From NCBI RefSeq assembly GCF_021654285.1, contig NZ_JAKFZS010000030.1, positions 1 through 64,000 of the forward strand: a DNA stretch of 64,000 nt, given 5' to 3'. Source of the stretch: Pseudoalteromonas luteoviolacea (lineage in GTDB: Bacteria; Pseudomonadota; Gammaproteobacteria; Enterobacterales; Alteromonadaceae). Below are positions 1 to 9,185 of this stretch, in pieces. The notes beneath the pieces were generated by a model. It was not told the origin of the DNA. It made no database searches and was given only the letters and a program-made list of their open reading frames with translations. The first letter of the stretch is position 1. Each line of letters starts with the position of its first letter. Position numbers and translations under genes: made by a program.

Positions 1-48
1 TACCGACGTGAAATCAACGACTCTTATTACTTTAATTTTCATACTTCC

Positions 49-1086
49 CTATATTTTCAGCTTCTGCTTTGGCCAACTATTCCAATATGGTTGGCAAGTA
101 GTAGGCTCTCCCAGCTCCTCAATTTCCCCAAAAGAAAAATCAGCGTACTCATACCCAAACGTTTCAGACTTATGGAGCCAGCTTAATCCAACTTCTTTTT
201 CACCAGTACAAGCATAAAAATCCCCTACCCAAGCAGCAGCTTCAGGATGTTTATTTTCTGCGGCCCATAAATAGTATTTAAAAGTGTCACTAGAGTTCTT
301 TTTTTCTAAAATTACCCCGATTTGATAACTTGACTCAGAACTATTGTGCATTTTCATAGCTTGCTGTAATAAAAAAACACTTTTGTCAGTATCTTTTTCT
401 ATTTTTAAATTTTTCAGACCTAGTTTTAATGACTTATGTCTATAATTGTCATACCACCCTAAAGAGAAAACACTTGCTAAATCTAATAATTGCTGCTCAC
501 TTAATTTTTTATGCTCTTGATAGAGTGAGTTAACATTGAGAGTAAAATCTTCTTTACTTGGAGTTTTATTAATTTTATTTAATAATTCTTTTGCATCTAA
601 AAAATTTTGCTCACTTAGTTTTTTAGCAAAATAAATTGCTCTTTCTTTCTCGGCTTCGCTTTTAGCTGTAGTTTCAGTCGAGATTGCATAAGCACTAGCG
701 ATTGAATACATAGCATAGGAATAGCCACTATCGGCTGATTTATTCACCCAGTATTTTGATTCTTCTCTCATTTCTAAACTCGATATTTCATCGTAGGCGA
801 TACCTAATACAAACTGGCCCCATATAAACATAGCTTGAGGGTCTTCATTATCAACTTGTGCCTTTAAATAAATAGCTTCAGGTGATGGGTTGTCTTTACT
901 ACCAAACTTATGGGTAAAGTGTGTACCAAACAATAATGCCATATCCATTTTACCTTCTTCAAAAGTAAAACAAGTATCAAGAATCATTTTGACATCAGTG
1001 CCTTTCAAACTTTTTAAACAGTCACTTTTGGCATAAGCATCAAACGAAAATAACCAAAGTGAAAAAACAGCAAGGTATTTATACAT
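49..1086 (-). CDS. Secreted Sel1-like repeat protein
   Basis: This 345-residue protein begins with a signal peptide (Lys at 3, a hydrophobic stretch, cleavage likely after the AYA near residue 19), so it should be periplasmic or secreted. The body is helical. The segment at about residues 86-140 (QAMFIWG, then a Ser-Ala-Asp-Ser-Gly-Tyr turn followed by AMYSIASAYA) has the pattern of Sel1/TPR repeats, and another such unit lies near residues 270-300 (YYLWAAENKHPEAAAWVGD). Sel1 repeats are protein-binding scaffolds; the partner is unknown. No enzyme motif is visible. The gene stands alone, with a 750-base gene-free stretch upstream. The repeat-family assignment is by pattern only, and the exact role is not known. 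Confidence 0.7.
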   Translation of the reverse strand: MYKYLAVFSLWLFSFDAYAKSDCLKSLKGTDVKMILDTCFTFEEGKMDMALLFGTHFTHKFGSKDNPSPEAIYLKAQVDNEDPQAMFIWGQFVLGIAYDEISSLEMREESKYWVNKSADSGYSYAMYSIASAYAISTETTAKSEAEKERAIYFAKKLSEQNFLDAKELLNKINKTPSKEDFTLNVNSLYQEHKKLSEQQLLDLASVFSLGWYDNYRHKSLKLGLKNLKIEKDTDKSVFLLQQAMKMHNSSESSYQIGVILEKKNSSDTFKYYLWAAENKHPEAAAWVGDFYACTGEKEVGLSWLHKSETFGYEYADFSFGEIEELGEPTTCQPYWNSWPKQKLKI

Positions 1087-1838
1087 AAATAATCCGCAAG
1101 GGTAAGGGAAGCTAATATCACAACATTACAATTAATATAGGAAACCTTATAACTTAGTCGTACTATCCCTATATGAATTCTTTAACATTATATTGCCATT
1201 TCATGAAGGCAATAAGCAGCAATGGTACAACATTAAACCTCAAAAAAAGAACCCCATCATTATAATAAAGTCTAATATATATATTAATATTCTTTTCCTG
1301 CTAATTTTTTGAAGTTTTATGAAATAAAAGATTCTCTTTCCTATGCAAAATCAACTTAACTCTTTCCATTCATATACCATCGTTGCAATGCTTGAAAGTC
1401 ATATAATGTCTCGCTCTTTGAATCAAAGATTTAAGGTGTTCAATAATTTGTCAAGCCGTGACTATCGGTTCGTCTTTAATAGCAGTTAACCCATTACATA
1501 TTTTTCATACGCAGTTAAGATCGCCTGCTAATAATATGCTTTGAGCAATTGGGACTAAATACACAAAAAACCTCAGCTTTTGCTGAGGTTACCTTGTTAT
1601 CTAAGACAGGATTGTTACTACTCACCTAAATCAACAACAACTACTTTTCGAATACACCTTGCTGCCTTAATCACAAATGCGTTAAATAAGCAGTTTTTGT
1701 GCCGATGCTAGTACTGAGCTGCACTTTTGTACTAAAGCCTTAATTGTTTTAGTGATGGTTAGTTTACACCGTCAAGTTCAAGTGAAGTCAACGACTTTGA
1801 TCCTTTTGACGCAATACAGCCCACAAACAGTTCTAGTT
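1087..1838. other. Intergenic stretch without a recognisable gene
   Basis: About 750 bases separate the Sel1-like gene from the small secreted protein gene. I see no credible ORF on either strand. The stretch holds one hairpin terminator (see 1565-1590). A short motif, GTCAACGACTTTGA near 1787-1800, resembles AAATCAACGACTCT at 10-23 and 2351-2364. The meaning of this recurrence is unknown. Confidence 0.5.
1565..1590 (-). terminator. Rho-independent terminator, minus strand
   Basis: A perfect 9-bp stem, AACCTCAGC (1569-1577) with GCTGAGGTT (1582-1590) and a four-base loop, is followed on the minus strand by a run of T (A at 1565-1570 on the plus strand). It lies about 250 bases after the small secreted protein gene, the nearest minus-strand gene upstream. 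Confidence 0.75.
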
Positions 1839-2063
1839 TTAATTACGACTAACTACTGTGCAAGTATAAAGCCAAGGGGCTGAGACACTCACGTTTTTGC
1901 AGCTATGCACCCAAGAGTTCGGGTGAACTGCTCGCGCCCGTTCTGCTGCATCATCAACCCCTTTTGCATACCCTATCCAGGTAGAAGTCCCAGCAAAAAC
2001 ATTGGCAGAAAATAATACAACAAGACTAGTTAATGTAACTTTAGATAAAATCGCTCTTTTCAT
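1839..2063 (-). CDS. Small secreted protein, unknown function
   Basis: This is a 74-residue product with a clear signal peptide (MKRAILSKVTLTSLVVLFSA, cleavage probably after NVFA). The mature part is about 50 residues and has two Cys (in HSCKNVS and YTCTVV) that could form a disulfide in the periplasm. An ATG two codons upstream (2069) is also open, but the AAAGGA ribosome site touches it directly and is correctly spaced for the ATG at 2063, so I chose the latter. The sequence does not match a family I can name. It resembles small exported proteins of about this size that are common in marine gammaproteobacteria, but no function can be given. Confidence 0.6.
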   Translation of the reverse strand: MKRAILSKVTLTSLVVLFSANVFAGTSTWIGYAKGVDDAAERARAVHPNSWVHSCKNVSVSAPWLYTCTVVSRN

Positions 2064-2393
2064 GGTCATTCCTTTATTTAATGTATTGAACTCAAATTAA
2101 TTGCTCTTAATGAACATTCACTCAAACCTAGAGTGAATCTCAATCATAGCAACCAAATACAATTAGTCCAATGTTTTTACTTATTATGAGAACTTATAAA
2201 AACCCATCGAGGCCTCCACAAAAAAACTTAATAAACTGATTTAAATGGAAAAGTTGGATGTGTACTTCTCTAAAACTCATGGAGGTAATGAAATAACCAA
2301 TCCAAAATAATTCACTTTTAGTGCAGATCGAACCTAATAGGCTATGACTTTAAATCAACGACTCTGAACATTTTTGATATTAATGGCCACAAA

Positions 2394-2423
2394 AAATGCA
2401 CAGGCTAAAAAGCATGTGCATTT
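2394..2423 (-). terminator. Terminator of the DUF885 gene
   Basis: Arms AAATGCACA (2394-2402) and TGTGCATTT (2415-2423) pair perfectly, and a T-rich run follows on the minus strand. It lies about 30 bases past the stop of the DUF885 lipoprotein gene. Confidence 0.7.
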
Positions 2424-2450
2424 ATTACTTACAAAGTAGATTCTAATTAT

Positions 2451-4322
2451 TTATGAGCGCTTTTGCTCTTCAATCCAAGTATTCACTCGTCTTTCCAGTA
2501 TCGATAATGGCATAGCGCCGCCACCTAAAATTGTGTCATGGAAGCCTCTGATATCAAATTTTGCACCGAGTTCATCTTTTGCATGTTCTCTCAGTTCAAG
2601 AATTTTTATCATACCCACTTTGTATGATGTAGCCTGTCCTGGCAAAATCATGTATCGGCGAATTTCTGAACGCGCAGCGGTCTCGTTTATTGGCACATTA
2701 TTCATAAAGTAAGAAATAGACTGCTCTTCAGACCAACCTTCTGCATGAATACCAGTATCAACAACTAGTCTCACTGCACGCCACATTTCATTCGATAAAC
2801 GACCGAAATCACTGTAAGGGTCTTTATAGGCACCCATTTCTTTCGCTAGCAGTTCAGAATACAGTCCCCATCCTTCAGAATATGCTGTAAATTGTGCTTT
2901 AGTTCTAAACTCCGGGATCCCTTCTAGCTCTTGCGCGATAGACAATTGCATATGGTGACCTGGGTTACCCTCGTGATAAGCAATCGACTCCATTGTATTT
3001 TTAGGCATCGATGTCATATCAATCAAATGGGCATAGTAAACCCCAGGACGAGAACCATCTTTGGTGCCAGGCATATAGTGCTGCGCTGCGCCCGGTTGCT
3101 CACGAAATGCTTCAACTCGCTTAACCACCAACTTTGATTTAGGTAAGATCCCAAAATAGTCTGGTAGTTTTTTGTTAAGCTCATCTAAATAGGCAATAGA
3201 ATCATCAATGTACCCTTGCCTGCCTTCATCGTTGTTCTCATAGAAAAACTGAGGATCACTGCGGAAAAATTCAAAAAACTCCTGTAAAGAGCCTTCAAAG
3301 CCAACTTGATCAATAATTTGCATCATTTCTCCTTTAATGCGGGATACTTCATCAAGTCCAATCTTATGAATTTCATCTGCTGTTAAATTGGTTGAGGTTT
3401 GATCTGCTAGCCTATAATTATAAAAAGCCTTGCCATTTGGAAGGTCGCCAACACCATAGCCATCTTGTTGTTTCAAGTTGCCCATATCTTGCTCAAACCA
3501 ATTTATAAGCGTTGTATAAGATGTTTTAAATTCACCTTGCAACGCAGCTTTCGTTTGCGCAAGCAACTCATCGCCTTGTGTTTGATTAATCGTTTTATCA
3601 TCAATCAACTTTTGTACTTTGCGTTTGGCATCTGACCAAAGGGGCGAATCTTTATCACTCTCAATAAATGGGGCACCATTGATGATACTTTTAGATTGGC
3701 CAATTACCCCCTCATAAGTGAATTTAGGTGGCCTAATGCCTTTTTTCGCTCTAGATTGAGCCTGACCAAGTAGCTCAATAATCGCGTCAGATCCTTTAAC
3801 TAGACGAGTATTGTACGCATGCATGTCTTCAATCGTGTCTACTTTATGGTAATTAATCATAAACTGGACGAAAAATGACTGAATACCGAACATATGATTA
3901 AACACATATTCATTTTCAAAAAACTTCGCTTGCTGTTTTTCTTGCTCATACTCATAAAGCCAAAGATCATAAGAGATTTTAGCCTCATCATCTAATTTAC
4001 TGTAATCAAATTGCGATCTTAGCTCAGCAACCGTGCCCGCTAACCACGCCAGTTTGCGCTTTTCAGCTTGCTCAGATACGTCATCGATTTGGTCATATTT
4101 ATCTTTTCGACCATAAATCGTCATCATAATTGGGCTCATTTGCATTTCTTGTTCGTATTTTTCTGCAAACCAAGCATTTAATCTTTGCGTCTCTGCCTCT
4201 ACGGCACTTTGACTGTGGGTTTGTGCTGTAGCATTGACTGAATTAGTACCGGTGCCAGCCTTATTTGCTTGACATCCAGCTAACACTGCCACGACAGTAA
4301 TTGCAATAATGGATTTGTACAC
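2451..4322 (-). CDS. DUF885 family lipoprotein, putative metallopeptidase
   Basis: A 623-residue lipoprotein. The N-terminus MYKSIIAITVVAVLAGCQAN contains the lipobox LAGC, so the mature protein should be anchored by Cys17 in the outer or inner membrane. The family hallmark, HEGNPGHH (a His-Glu-x-x-x-x-His arrangement that probably binds a metal), lies in the C-terminal third within SIAYHEGNPGHHMQL. A second conserved block, YSEGWGLYSE, follows. The length and architecture match DUF885 proteins of about 590-620 residues, which are widespread in Alteromonadales and are believed, without firm biochemical proof, to be zinc peptidases. It is transcribed alone with its own terminator. The family call is firm; the substrate is unknown. 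Confidence 0.9.
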   Translation of the reverse strand: MYKSIIAITVVAVLAGCQANKAGTGTNSVNATAQTHSQSAVEAETQRLNAWFAEKYEQEMQMSPIMMTIYGRKDKYDQIDDVSEQAEKRKLAWLAGTVAELRSQFDYSKLDDEAKISYDLWLYEYEQEKQQAKFFENEYVFNHMFGIQSFFVQFMINYHKVDTIEDMHAYNTRLVKGSDAIIELLGQAQSRAKKGIRPPKFTYEGVIGQSKSIINGAPFIESDKDSPLWSDAKRKVQKLIDDKTINQTQGDELLAQTKAALQGEFKTSYTTLINWFEQDMGNLKQQDGYGVGDLPNGKAFYNYRLADQTSTNLTADEIHKIGLDEVSRIKGEMMQIIDQVGFEGSLQEFFEFFRSDPQFFYENNDEGRQGYIDDSIAYLDELNKKLPDYFGILPKSKLVVKRVEAFREQPGAAQHYMPGTKDGSRPGVYYAHLIDMTSMPKNTMESIAYHEGNPGHHMQLSIAQELEGIPEFRTKAQFTAYSEGWGLYSELLAKEMGAYKDPYSDFGRLSNEMWRAVRLVVDTGIHAEGWSEEQSISYFMNNVPINETAARSEIRRYMILPGQATSYKVGMIKILELREHAKDELGAKFDIRGFHDTILGGGAMPLSILERRVNTWIEEQKRS

Positions 4323-4502
4323 TGTAAGTCTCTCCTTTAATTTTTCTAGCTACAGTAAATAAAAACCACATTTATTCCAATATATTAGATAAATTTAAAT
4401 GTAACTAAAAATGAATTAAGTTACAAAAATTACCCAACTTATTTGTCGTAAAATAGTCAATTAACTTTGTCGATTTTGACTGTTCAGAACTAATGCAAGA
4501 GG

Positions 4503-5129
4503 TTATCGCTGCTTCATCAGAGCGACGGCAAGGCCAGAGCTGACAAAAGTAAGGCCTGCCGAAATATTTAGCCCCTGTAACACTTTGGGCCTATTAACCA
4601 AAAACATCTTTAGCTGCGTCGAAAAAGCGCCCATTAATCCAAAACCAAGCGTAGTCAGTAACGCAAACCAAGCACCATATACCATCATTTGGATCGAAAC
4701 ACTGCCTAAGCTTGGGTCGATAAACTGAGGAACAAACGCAAGTACAAAAATCCCCGGCTTTGGGTTTAATGCCGCGGAAAAAAAGCCTGTGGCAAAAATG
4801 GTTTTATATGACTTTGCTTCTACAGGTTCGATAATAATCAAATTTCGATTAAGAAGCACCTTAACGCCCAACCAAACTAAATAACTGGCGCCGATAAATT
4901 TAACGATGTAAAAAGCAATATTTGATGTCTGAATTAATAACGTCAATCCAGCCGTCGCAGCAAATACATGAAATAAAATACCTACTCCAGAAGCACTGGC
5001 AGAAATACAGGCTGCTAATCGCCCTTGGCTTATCCCTCTCGCGATTGCCAAAATGTTATCAGGCCCGGGAGAAATAACGAGTAGAAGACATGCTGTGGTA
5101 TATGCAGTAAATACATCGAAAGGAAACAT
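4503..5129 (-). CDS. LysE/RhtB family amino-acid exporter
   Basis: A 208-residue inner-membrane protein with about six hydrophobic segments. The N-terminal signature is typical of the LysE/RhtB superfamily: a first helix followed by SPGPDNILAIARG, then a Gly-rich SASASGVGILFH helix. A second conserved block (ATGFFSAALNPKPGIFVLAFVPQF, residues about 111-134) contains the family's NPK motif. Members export amino acids or homoserine lactones by proton exchange; the sequence alone does not fix the substrate. The length (about 205-210) is normal. There is no linked regulator of the ArgP type beside it. Confidence 0.9.
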   Translation of the reverse strand: MFPFDVFTAYTTACLLLVISPGPDNILAIARGISQGRLAACISASASGVGILFHVFAATAGLTLLIQTSNIAFYIVKFIGASYLVWLGVKVLLNRNLIIIEPVEAKSYKTIFATGFFSAALNPKPGIFVLAFVPQFIDPSLGSVSIQMMVYGAWFALLTTLGFGLMGAFSTQLKMFLVNRPKVLQGLNISAGLTFVSSGLAVALMKQR

Positions 5130-5190
5130 AAGCCCATCCTTGTTATTAATTTAGGTAAGAGGGCTTATTGTATTAAAAGTTCAAATATAA

Positions 5191-5574
5191 TTATGACAAA
5201 TGCAGTAATATTGCCTGACGCTCACTTTTACGCATCTTTTTGACAACTAACAAGAATGAGTTGTCGATCATGCGTTCTATCTCTCCTTTAGGCACAGTAC
5301 CATCAAGAATTACCGTATTCCAATGTTGTTTATTCATATGGTATCCAGGAATAACAGCGTCAAATATATCACGCAGCGCATGGGCTTCATCAGGGTCACA
5401 CTTCAAATTTAACCACCAATGTCCACCTTGCGATTGACGCATTTTTTCTGGCGCAAGCGTTGCAAACATTTTGTCTTTTACCTTATATACATCAACGCCC
5501 TCGCCAAACGGTTGGCTGACGCTACTAAAAGGTTTTGCTAAAAGATATTCAGCAATAGTCTTAACACAACCCAT
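5191..5574 (-). CDS. MmcQ/YjbR family protein
   Basis: A 127-residue soluble protein with the layout of the YjbR (CyaY-like fold) family: an N-terminal VSQPFGEGVDVYKVKDKMFA strand pair, a central WWLNLKCDPDEAHALRD block, and a GYHMNKQHWNTVIL block ending in IDNSFLLVVKKM. This family is small, often annotated as DNA-binding because of its double-wing fold, and has no agreed cellular role. The gene starts three bases after the stop of the lipoprotein gene upstream, so the two are very likely co-transcribed. Confidence 0.85.
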   Translation of the reverse strand: MGCVKTIAEYLLAKPFSSVSQPFGEGVDVYKVKDKMFATLAPEKMRQSQGGHWWLNLKCDPDEAHALRDIFDAVIPGYHMNKQHWNTVILDGTVPKGEIERMIDNSFLLVVKKMRKSERQAILLHLS

Positions 5575-5577
5575 CGC

Positions 5578-6012
5578 CTATTCCTTTCCAACAAAGCGCA
5601 CTTGTGAAATATCGAGCAGAGCAATAAGTACAGAGTCTTGATTAAATAGCTGACTATAGTGTTTTGCCAGTACGTTAGCCGCAGCAATGTCTTCAGCAGA
5701 GGCGTTATAAACAGTCACTACTTTTGTGTGTTCTTTCTTACCTTTGTAATAACCTACCGCATCGACGATACTAAAACCTGAAAATGTGGCCGCTAACTGG
5801 GTTGATTCAAAATGCTGCCATTGACTTGCCGTGATATGTCCTCCACTTGGAATGGATAATCCAAAATACATTTTTAGCCCTTCACTGTGCGCTTTCACGT
5901 TGGCTGTTACTGTATTTGCAGTGCTTTGTTTTTTTATCTCGCCAGTACTGGCGCAACCAGACAGTAACAAGATCGCAAGGCAAAAGCTCAAGCTAAGCGT
6001 TCGCATATTCAT
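5578..6012 (-). CDS. Small lipoprotein, unknown function
   Basis: A 144-residue lipoprotein. The leader MNMRTLSLSFCLAILLLSGC ends with lipobox LSGC (lipid-modified Cys20). The mature part has alternating strands and a helix (AEDIAAANVLAKHYSQLF) near the C-terminus, with no catalytic motif I recognise. A second in-frame ATG two codons in is also possible. It is the first gene of a two-gene unit with the YjbR-family gene three bases downstream. The family is unrecognised. Confidence 0.7.
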   Translation of the reverse strand: MNMRTLSLSFCLAILLLSGCASTGEIKKQSTANTVTANVKAHSEGLKMYFGLSIPSGGHITASQWQHFESTQLAATFSGFSIVDAVGYYKGKKEHTKVVTVYNASAEDIAAANVLAKHYSQLFNQDSVLIALLDISQVRFVGKE

Positions 6013-6110
6013 TCCTTAAGATTTATATGGTTTTAAACATGAATTAATGAAAGACCATACAAGATGGTGAAAAAGCACTCAAGAATAATTTATAATGTAG
6101 GGGCTATGAT

Positions 6111-6135
6111 GAAGCAGCATGACAGTTGCTGCTTC
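6111..6135. other. Hairpin downstream of def
   Basis: GAAGCAGCA (6111-6119) pairs perfectly with TGCTGCTTC (6127-6135). It lies just past the stop of def but has no T-run on the exit side, so it is a weak or Rho-assisted 3' end rather than a textbook terminator. Confidence 0.4.
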
Positions 6136-6147
6136 GAAAAAATATGG

Positions 6148-6651
6148 TTAAGCGTAACGCTTTAAATATTTTTTAACTTTTTTCATCGCCATTTTTTGTT
6201 TTAGCGGTGAAAGGTAATCAATAAACAAATTGCCGTGAAGATGGTCGATTTCATGCTGCATTACAATGGCTAAAAACTCATCACTCTCAACTTCAACTGG
6301 GTTACCCATTCTATCTTGCGCTGTGACCTTTACAGACGTAAAGCGCTCAACTTCAGCGTAGTAATCAGGCACTGATAAGCACCCTTCCTGACCCTTTTCT
6401 TTATTTTTACCTTCAGTGATTTCAGGGTTGACCAAAATAAGAGGTTCATTTCTCTCATCTGAAATATCGATAATTACAACCGCTTCGTCTCTACCCACTT
6501 GTGTTGCAGCCAAACCTATCCCGTCACTTGTCGCGTACATGGTTTCCAACATGTCATCTATCAAGGTCTGAACAGAATCGAAATCAGTTACTTTTTTTGC
6601 TTTTGTTTTTAATCTTGGATCGGGGGCTGTTAAAATTTCTAGAACTGCCAT
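6148..6651 (-). CDS. def: Peptide deformylase
   Basis: This 167-residue enzyme removes the formyl group from the N-terminal Met of new proteins in the cytoplasm. All three catalytic motifs are present: GIGLAATQVG (motif 1, about residues 45-54), EGCLSVP (motif 2, whose Cys binds the metal) and QHEIDHL (motif 3, with two metal-binding His and the catalytic Glu). The length is that of type 1 deformylases. In most gammaproteobacteria def sits beside fmt near dprA and rsmB; here it stands alone, which suggests this may be a second, stand-alone deformylase copy. That is an inference from context, since the rest of the genome is not visible. Confidence 0.95.
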   Translation of the reverse strand: MAVLEILTAPDPRLKTKAKKVTDFDSVQTLIDDMLETMYATSDGIGLAATQVGRDEAVVIIDISDERNEPLILVNPEITEGKNKEKGQEGCLSVPDYYAEVERFTSVKVTAQDRMGNPVEVESDEFLAIVMQHEIDHLHGNLFIDYLSPLKQKMAMKKVKKYLKRYA

Positions 6652-6863
6652 ATTTTACGTGCTTTCCATAATTCATATTGAAAAATTTAAATAACTTTAA
6701 GTCATTTTATATGTAAGGGTTAGAGTTGCTAAAAACGTGTACGCAACCAAGCTGGTGGATCAAACCAACATTTGCAAATTTAAAGGAATCAATATACAAA
6801 TGCAATCTAAGCGCAAAGTGCCGATTTTGAAAGACTTTATGCAATGTATAGCTTACTATACGA

Positions 6864-7880
6864 CTATAAAATCGCACTACTGTAAGCGAATAAAGAAGGC
6901 GCGCCACCTGTGTGCCAAAACAGTACCTGTTTATCATTTGGAAGCTCTCTTTTTTGAATTTTATCTACCATGGCAGCAAAAGCCCTTCCCGTATAAACAG
7001 GATCGAGTAAAATCCCCTCTGATTTAGCCAATAGTTGGATCGCTTCTTTTTCTTGTGCCGTCAAAACACCATAACCTGTCTCTAAATAACCTTTATCAAG
7101 CACTACCTCATCAACTTGATAACTTTGCGGTAAATTTAAAAATGAGCACGTTGAATTTGCAAGCGCTAGTACTTTTTGTTGAAAGCTATTGGCTTCGTTT
7201 TCAGCTTTATCAATCTGTATGCCAATGAGCTCATATTTATCTCTCAATAAAGACTTGGCTATCATCAGACCGGCATGTGTACCACCCGAGCTTGAGGCAA
7301 AAAAGACATGACTTAAATTATCAACACCTATTTGTGTCGAAAGCTCAAAACCTGCTTCTATAAACCCACATACCCCTAATTCATTCGATCCCCCATACGG
7401 TATCACATACGGTGAGTGCCCCGATGCTTTCAGGGTTTCGACGAGATTAGGAATGTCTTCTCCTTTTCGATTTTCCTTGGTGAAGTGAATATGTGCACCA
7501 AACAACTCATCAAGTAATAGATTTCCATTGAAGTTGGCAGGTTTTTCTCCTCCCAATAAAAGATGACAATCTAACCCCAATTTCGCAGCAGCTGCCGCTG
7601 TTTGTCTGCAATGATTGGACTGCTGAGCGCCTGCCGTTATTACCGTATCACAGCCTTTTTTAATCGCACCTCCGAGTATGTACTCAAGCTTTCTTGTCTT
7701 ATTTCCGCCAAGCGCAAGGCCAGTCAGATCATCCCGCTTCATTAATATATCAGGACCACCTAAAACTCGAGTAAGATTTTCAAGTTTAATCACTGGTGTT
7801 GGCAGATAGCCTAGTTTGGCTTTTGGTAAGTGCTGCAAGATTGAGCATTTTTGCATGATGAAGTCAGCTTTACAGTTCAT
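6864..7880 (-). CDS. dcyD: D-cysteine desulfhydrase / ACC deaminase family PLP enzyme
   Basis: A 338-residue pyridoxal-phosphate enzyme of the tryptophan-synthase-beta fold. The PLP lysine lies in ALGGNKTRKLEY (about residues 55-66). TAGAQQSNHCRQTAAAAAKLG (about 85-105) follows, with the Ser-Asn-His typical of the D-cysteine desulfhydrase/ACC deaminase subgroup. The C-terminal phosphate-binding HTGGAPSLFAY is also present. D-cysteine desulfhydrase makes pyruvate, H2S and ammonia from D-cysteine. The related ACC deaminase cannot be excluded by sequence alone, but the overall pattern fits DcyD. The ATG at 7880 has an AAAGGG ribosome site eight bases upstream. The MQK codon eight residues on is the only rival start. 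Confidence 0.85.
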   Translation of the reverse strand: MNCKADFIMQKCSILQHLPKAKLGYLPTPVIKLENLTRVLGGPDILMKRDDLTGLALGGNKTRKLEYILGGAIKKGCDTVITAGAQQSNHCRQTAAAAAKLGLDCHLLLGGEKPANFNGNLLLDELFGAHIHFTKENRKGEDIPNLVETLKASGHSPYVIPYGGSNELGVCGFIEAGFELSTQIGVDNLSHVFFASSSGGTHAGLMIAKSLLRDKYELIGIQIDKAENEANSFQQKVLALANSTCSFLNLPQSYQVDEVVLDKGYLETGYGVLTAQEKEAIQLLAKSEGILLDPVYTGRAFAAMVDKIQKRELPNDKQVLFWHTGGAPSLFAYSSAIL

Positions 7881-8155
7881 TAAAACACCCTTTTTAACAC
7901 GGTGTATAATTAGTATGCAACATTTCGAAATACGTGTTTATACTAGAACAGTAAATTTTATTTATATTAATGATACAATTTGACTAAATAGTGATTTTAT
8001 AAAAGCAGTATAAAATGGATTACGCCAACAAAAAGCCTAAAACTCGTTTTGATGACTAGTAGATATTTGTACATATTAGAAATTAATAACTAAAGACCTT
8101 AGTGTAACTGTCGATATGTAAACCAATAACAAGTCTTCTATATAAGGATTATGTA

Positions 8156-8872
8156 ATGAAGATAGCGAACCAAAGTAATTTTCCGCCACCAGCCCCCAAT
8201 AACGCATCAAACAAAAATCCTTCATCTATGGATGCTAAACCCATTACTGATGAAGTAGAGACACTAGCAGTGGCACACGTTCAAAATACATCTCATGACG
8301 ACCAACATATAATCAATGACCCAAATGTTGGCGAAATGACGCTTGAATCCCATACCTATGACCCTGAACGACTCAACAAAGTCTCCCAAACGTTATATTT
8401 TGGTGGTGTCGCAGACTTGTTTAGGGATATGCAAACACACTATCAATCATTTATGAGCGAGTTAAAAAGCACAGACCCAAAACTCGCCGAGTCAACAGGC
8501 TGGGGGTTTTCAATTGATGAAATAGGGGAATTTGTCGTCAGTGGTGCAATCAGTCACGAGAATAAAAGCTACCTAGAAGAAAAACTCAATCAAAATGAAG
8601 ACCTACTTGAACTTGCAAAGCAAGTCCCTGCCCTATTCATGCAAAGCTTAGCGTACGATAGAGGCGCTGATGGCAAAGGCCCTGCTTGGGGAAAATTTGA
8701 TGTCAATGCAGAAAACTTTAAAGACATCATAGATTTTAAAGAGGTGTTCGATGAATCTTACAGCTCGATGGGAGATATTAGCTTTTTCAAGGGCAACTTT
8801 GATGTTTTAAAATACGCGCAAAATGTAGGTGAACAACTGCACAATAAGGCTGAAGTCAAATTCGGCTACTAA
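8156..8872 (+). CDS. Hypothetical cytoplasmic protein
   Basis: A 238-residue protein with no signal peptide or membrane segment. The first 80 residues are low in structure (rich in Asn, Pro, Ser, Asp and His). The rest looks folded and mostly helical, with Phe/Tyr-rich ends (KEVFDESYSSMGDISFFKGNFDVL). An AAGGA-type site lies before the ATG. I do not recognise a family. The disordered N-terminus and stand-alone position resemble flagellar-hook or surface-regulator-type hypothetical proteins of marine gammaproteobacteria, but nothing in the sequence proves this. The 31812-32276 product has a loosely similar overall style; I see no clear homology between them. Confidence 0.65.
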   Translation: MKIANQSNFPPPAPNNASNKNPSSMDAKPITDEVETLAVAHVQNTSHDDQHIINDPNVGEMTLESHTYDPERLNKVSQTLYFGGVADLFRDMQTHYQSFMSELKSTDPKLAESTGWGFSIDEIGEFVVSGAISHENKSYLEEKLNQNEDLLELAKQVPALFMQSLAYDRGADGKGPAWGKFDVNAENFKDIIDFKEVFDESYSSMGDISFFKGNFDVLKYAQNVGEQLHNKAEVKFGY

Positions 8873-9185
8873 AATAATAGGTTTTCGGACAATATGGGCT
8901 TTGTCCTTTATAAATCATCAGTAACTACATTTACGTTGTTAAGTCGACAGGAAAAGCCTTGCTCATTTATATTAAAAAAATCAATGGCAGCCCTGTCCAT
9001 ACTATTACTCTTATTGTGATAAAACCACCACGGTTTAAGGTATTCGACTATTAAATATATAGTTAGGGTTAAAGCCTATAAATTTTTTAATTAAATAAGC
9101 TATACATACCTATGTACTAACTACAGAGCTAAACAATTTCATAACTGTTTCGTCCTTAAAATAACTTAAACAAAGGAGTAAACTT
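8873..9185. other. Gene-free stretch with a weak terminator
   Basis: GGACAA (8887-8892) pairs with TTGTCC (8901-8906), followed by TTTA, and may end the upstream gene. The remaining ~280 bases are AT-rich and should carry the esterase promoter. I see no ORF. Confidence 0.45.

Noticed and set aside
6707..7027. Overlapping frames between def and dcyD on both strands
   Set aside because: They overlap the 3' end of the well-supported dcyD gene or read low-quality sequence, and neither has a ribosome site or family pattern.
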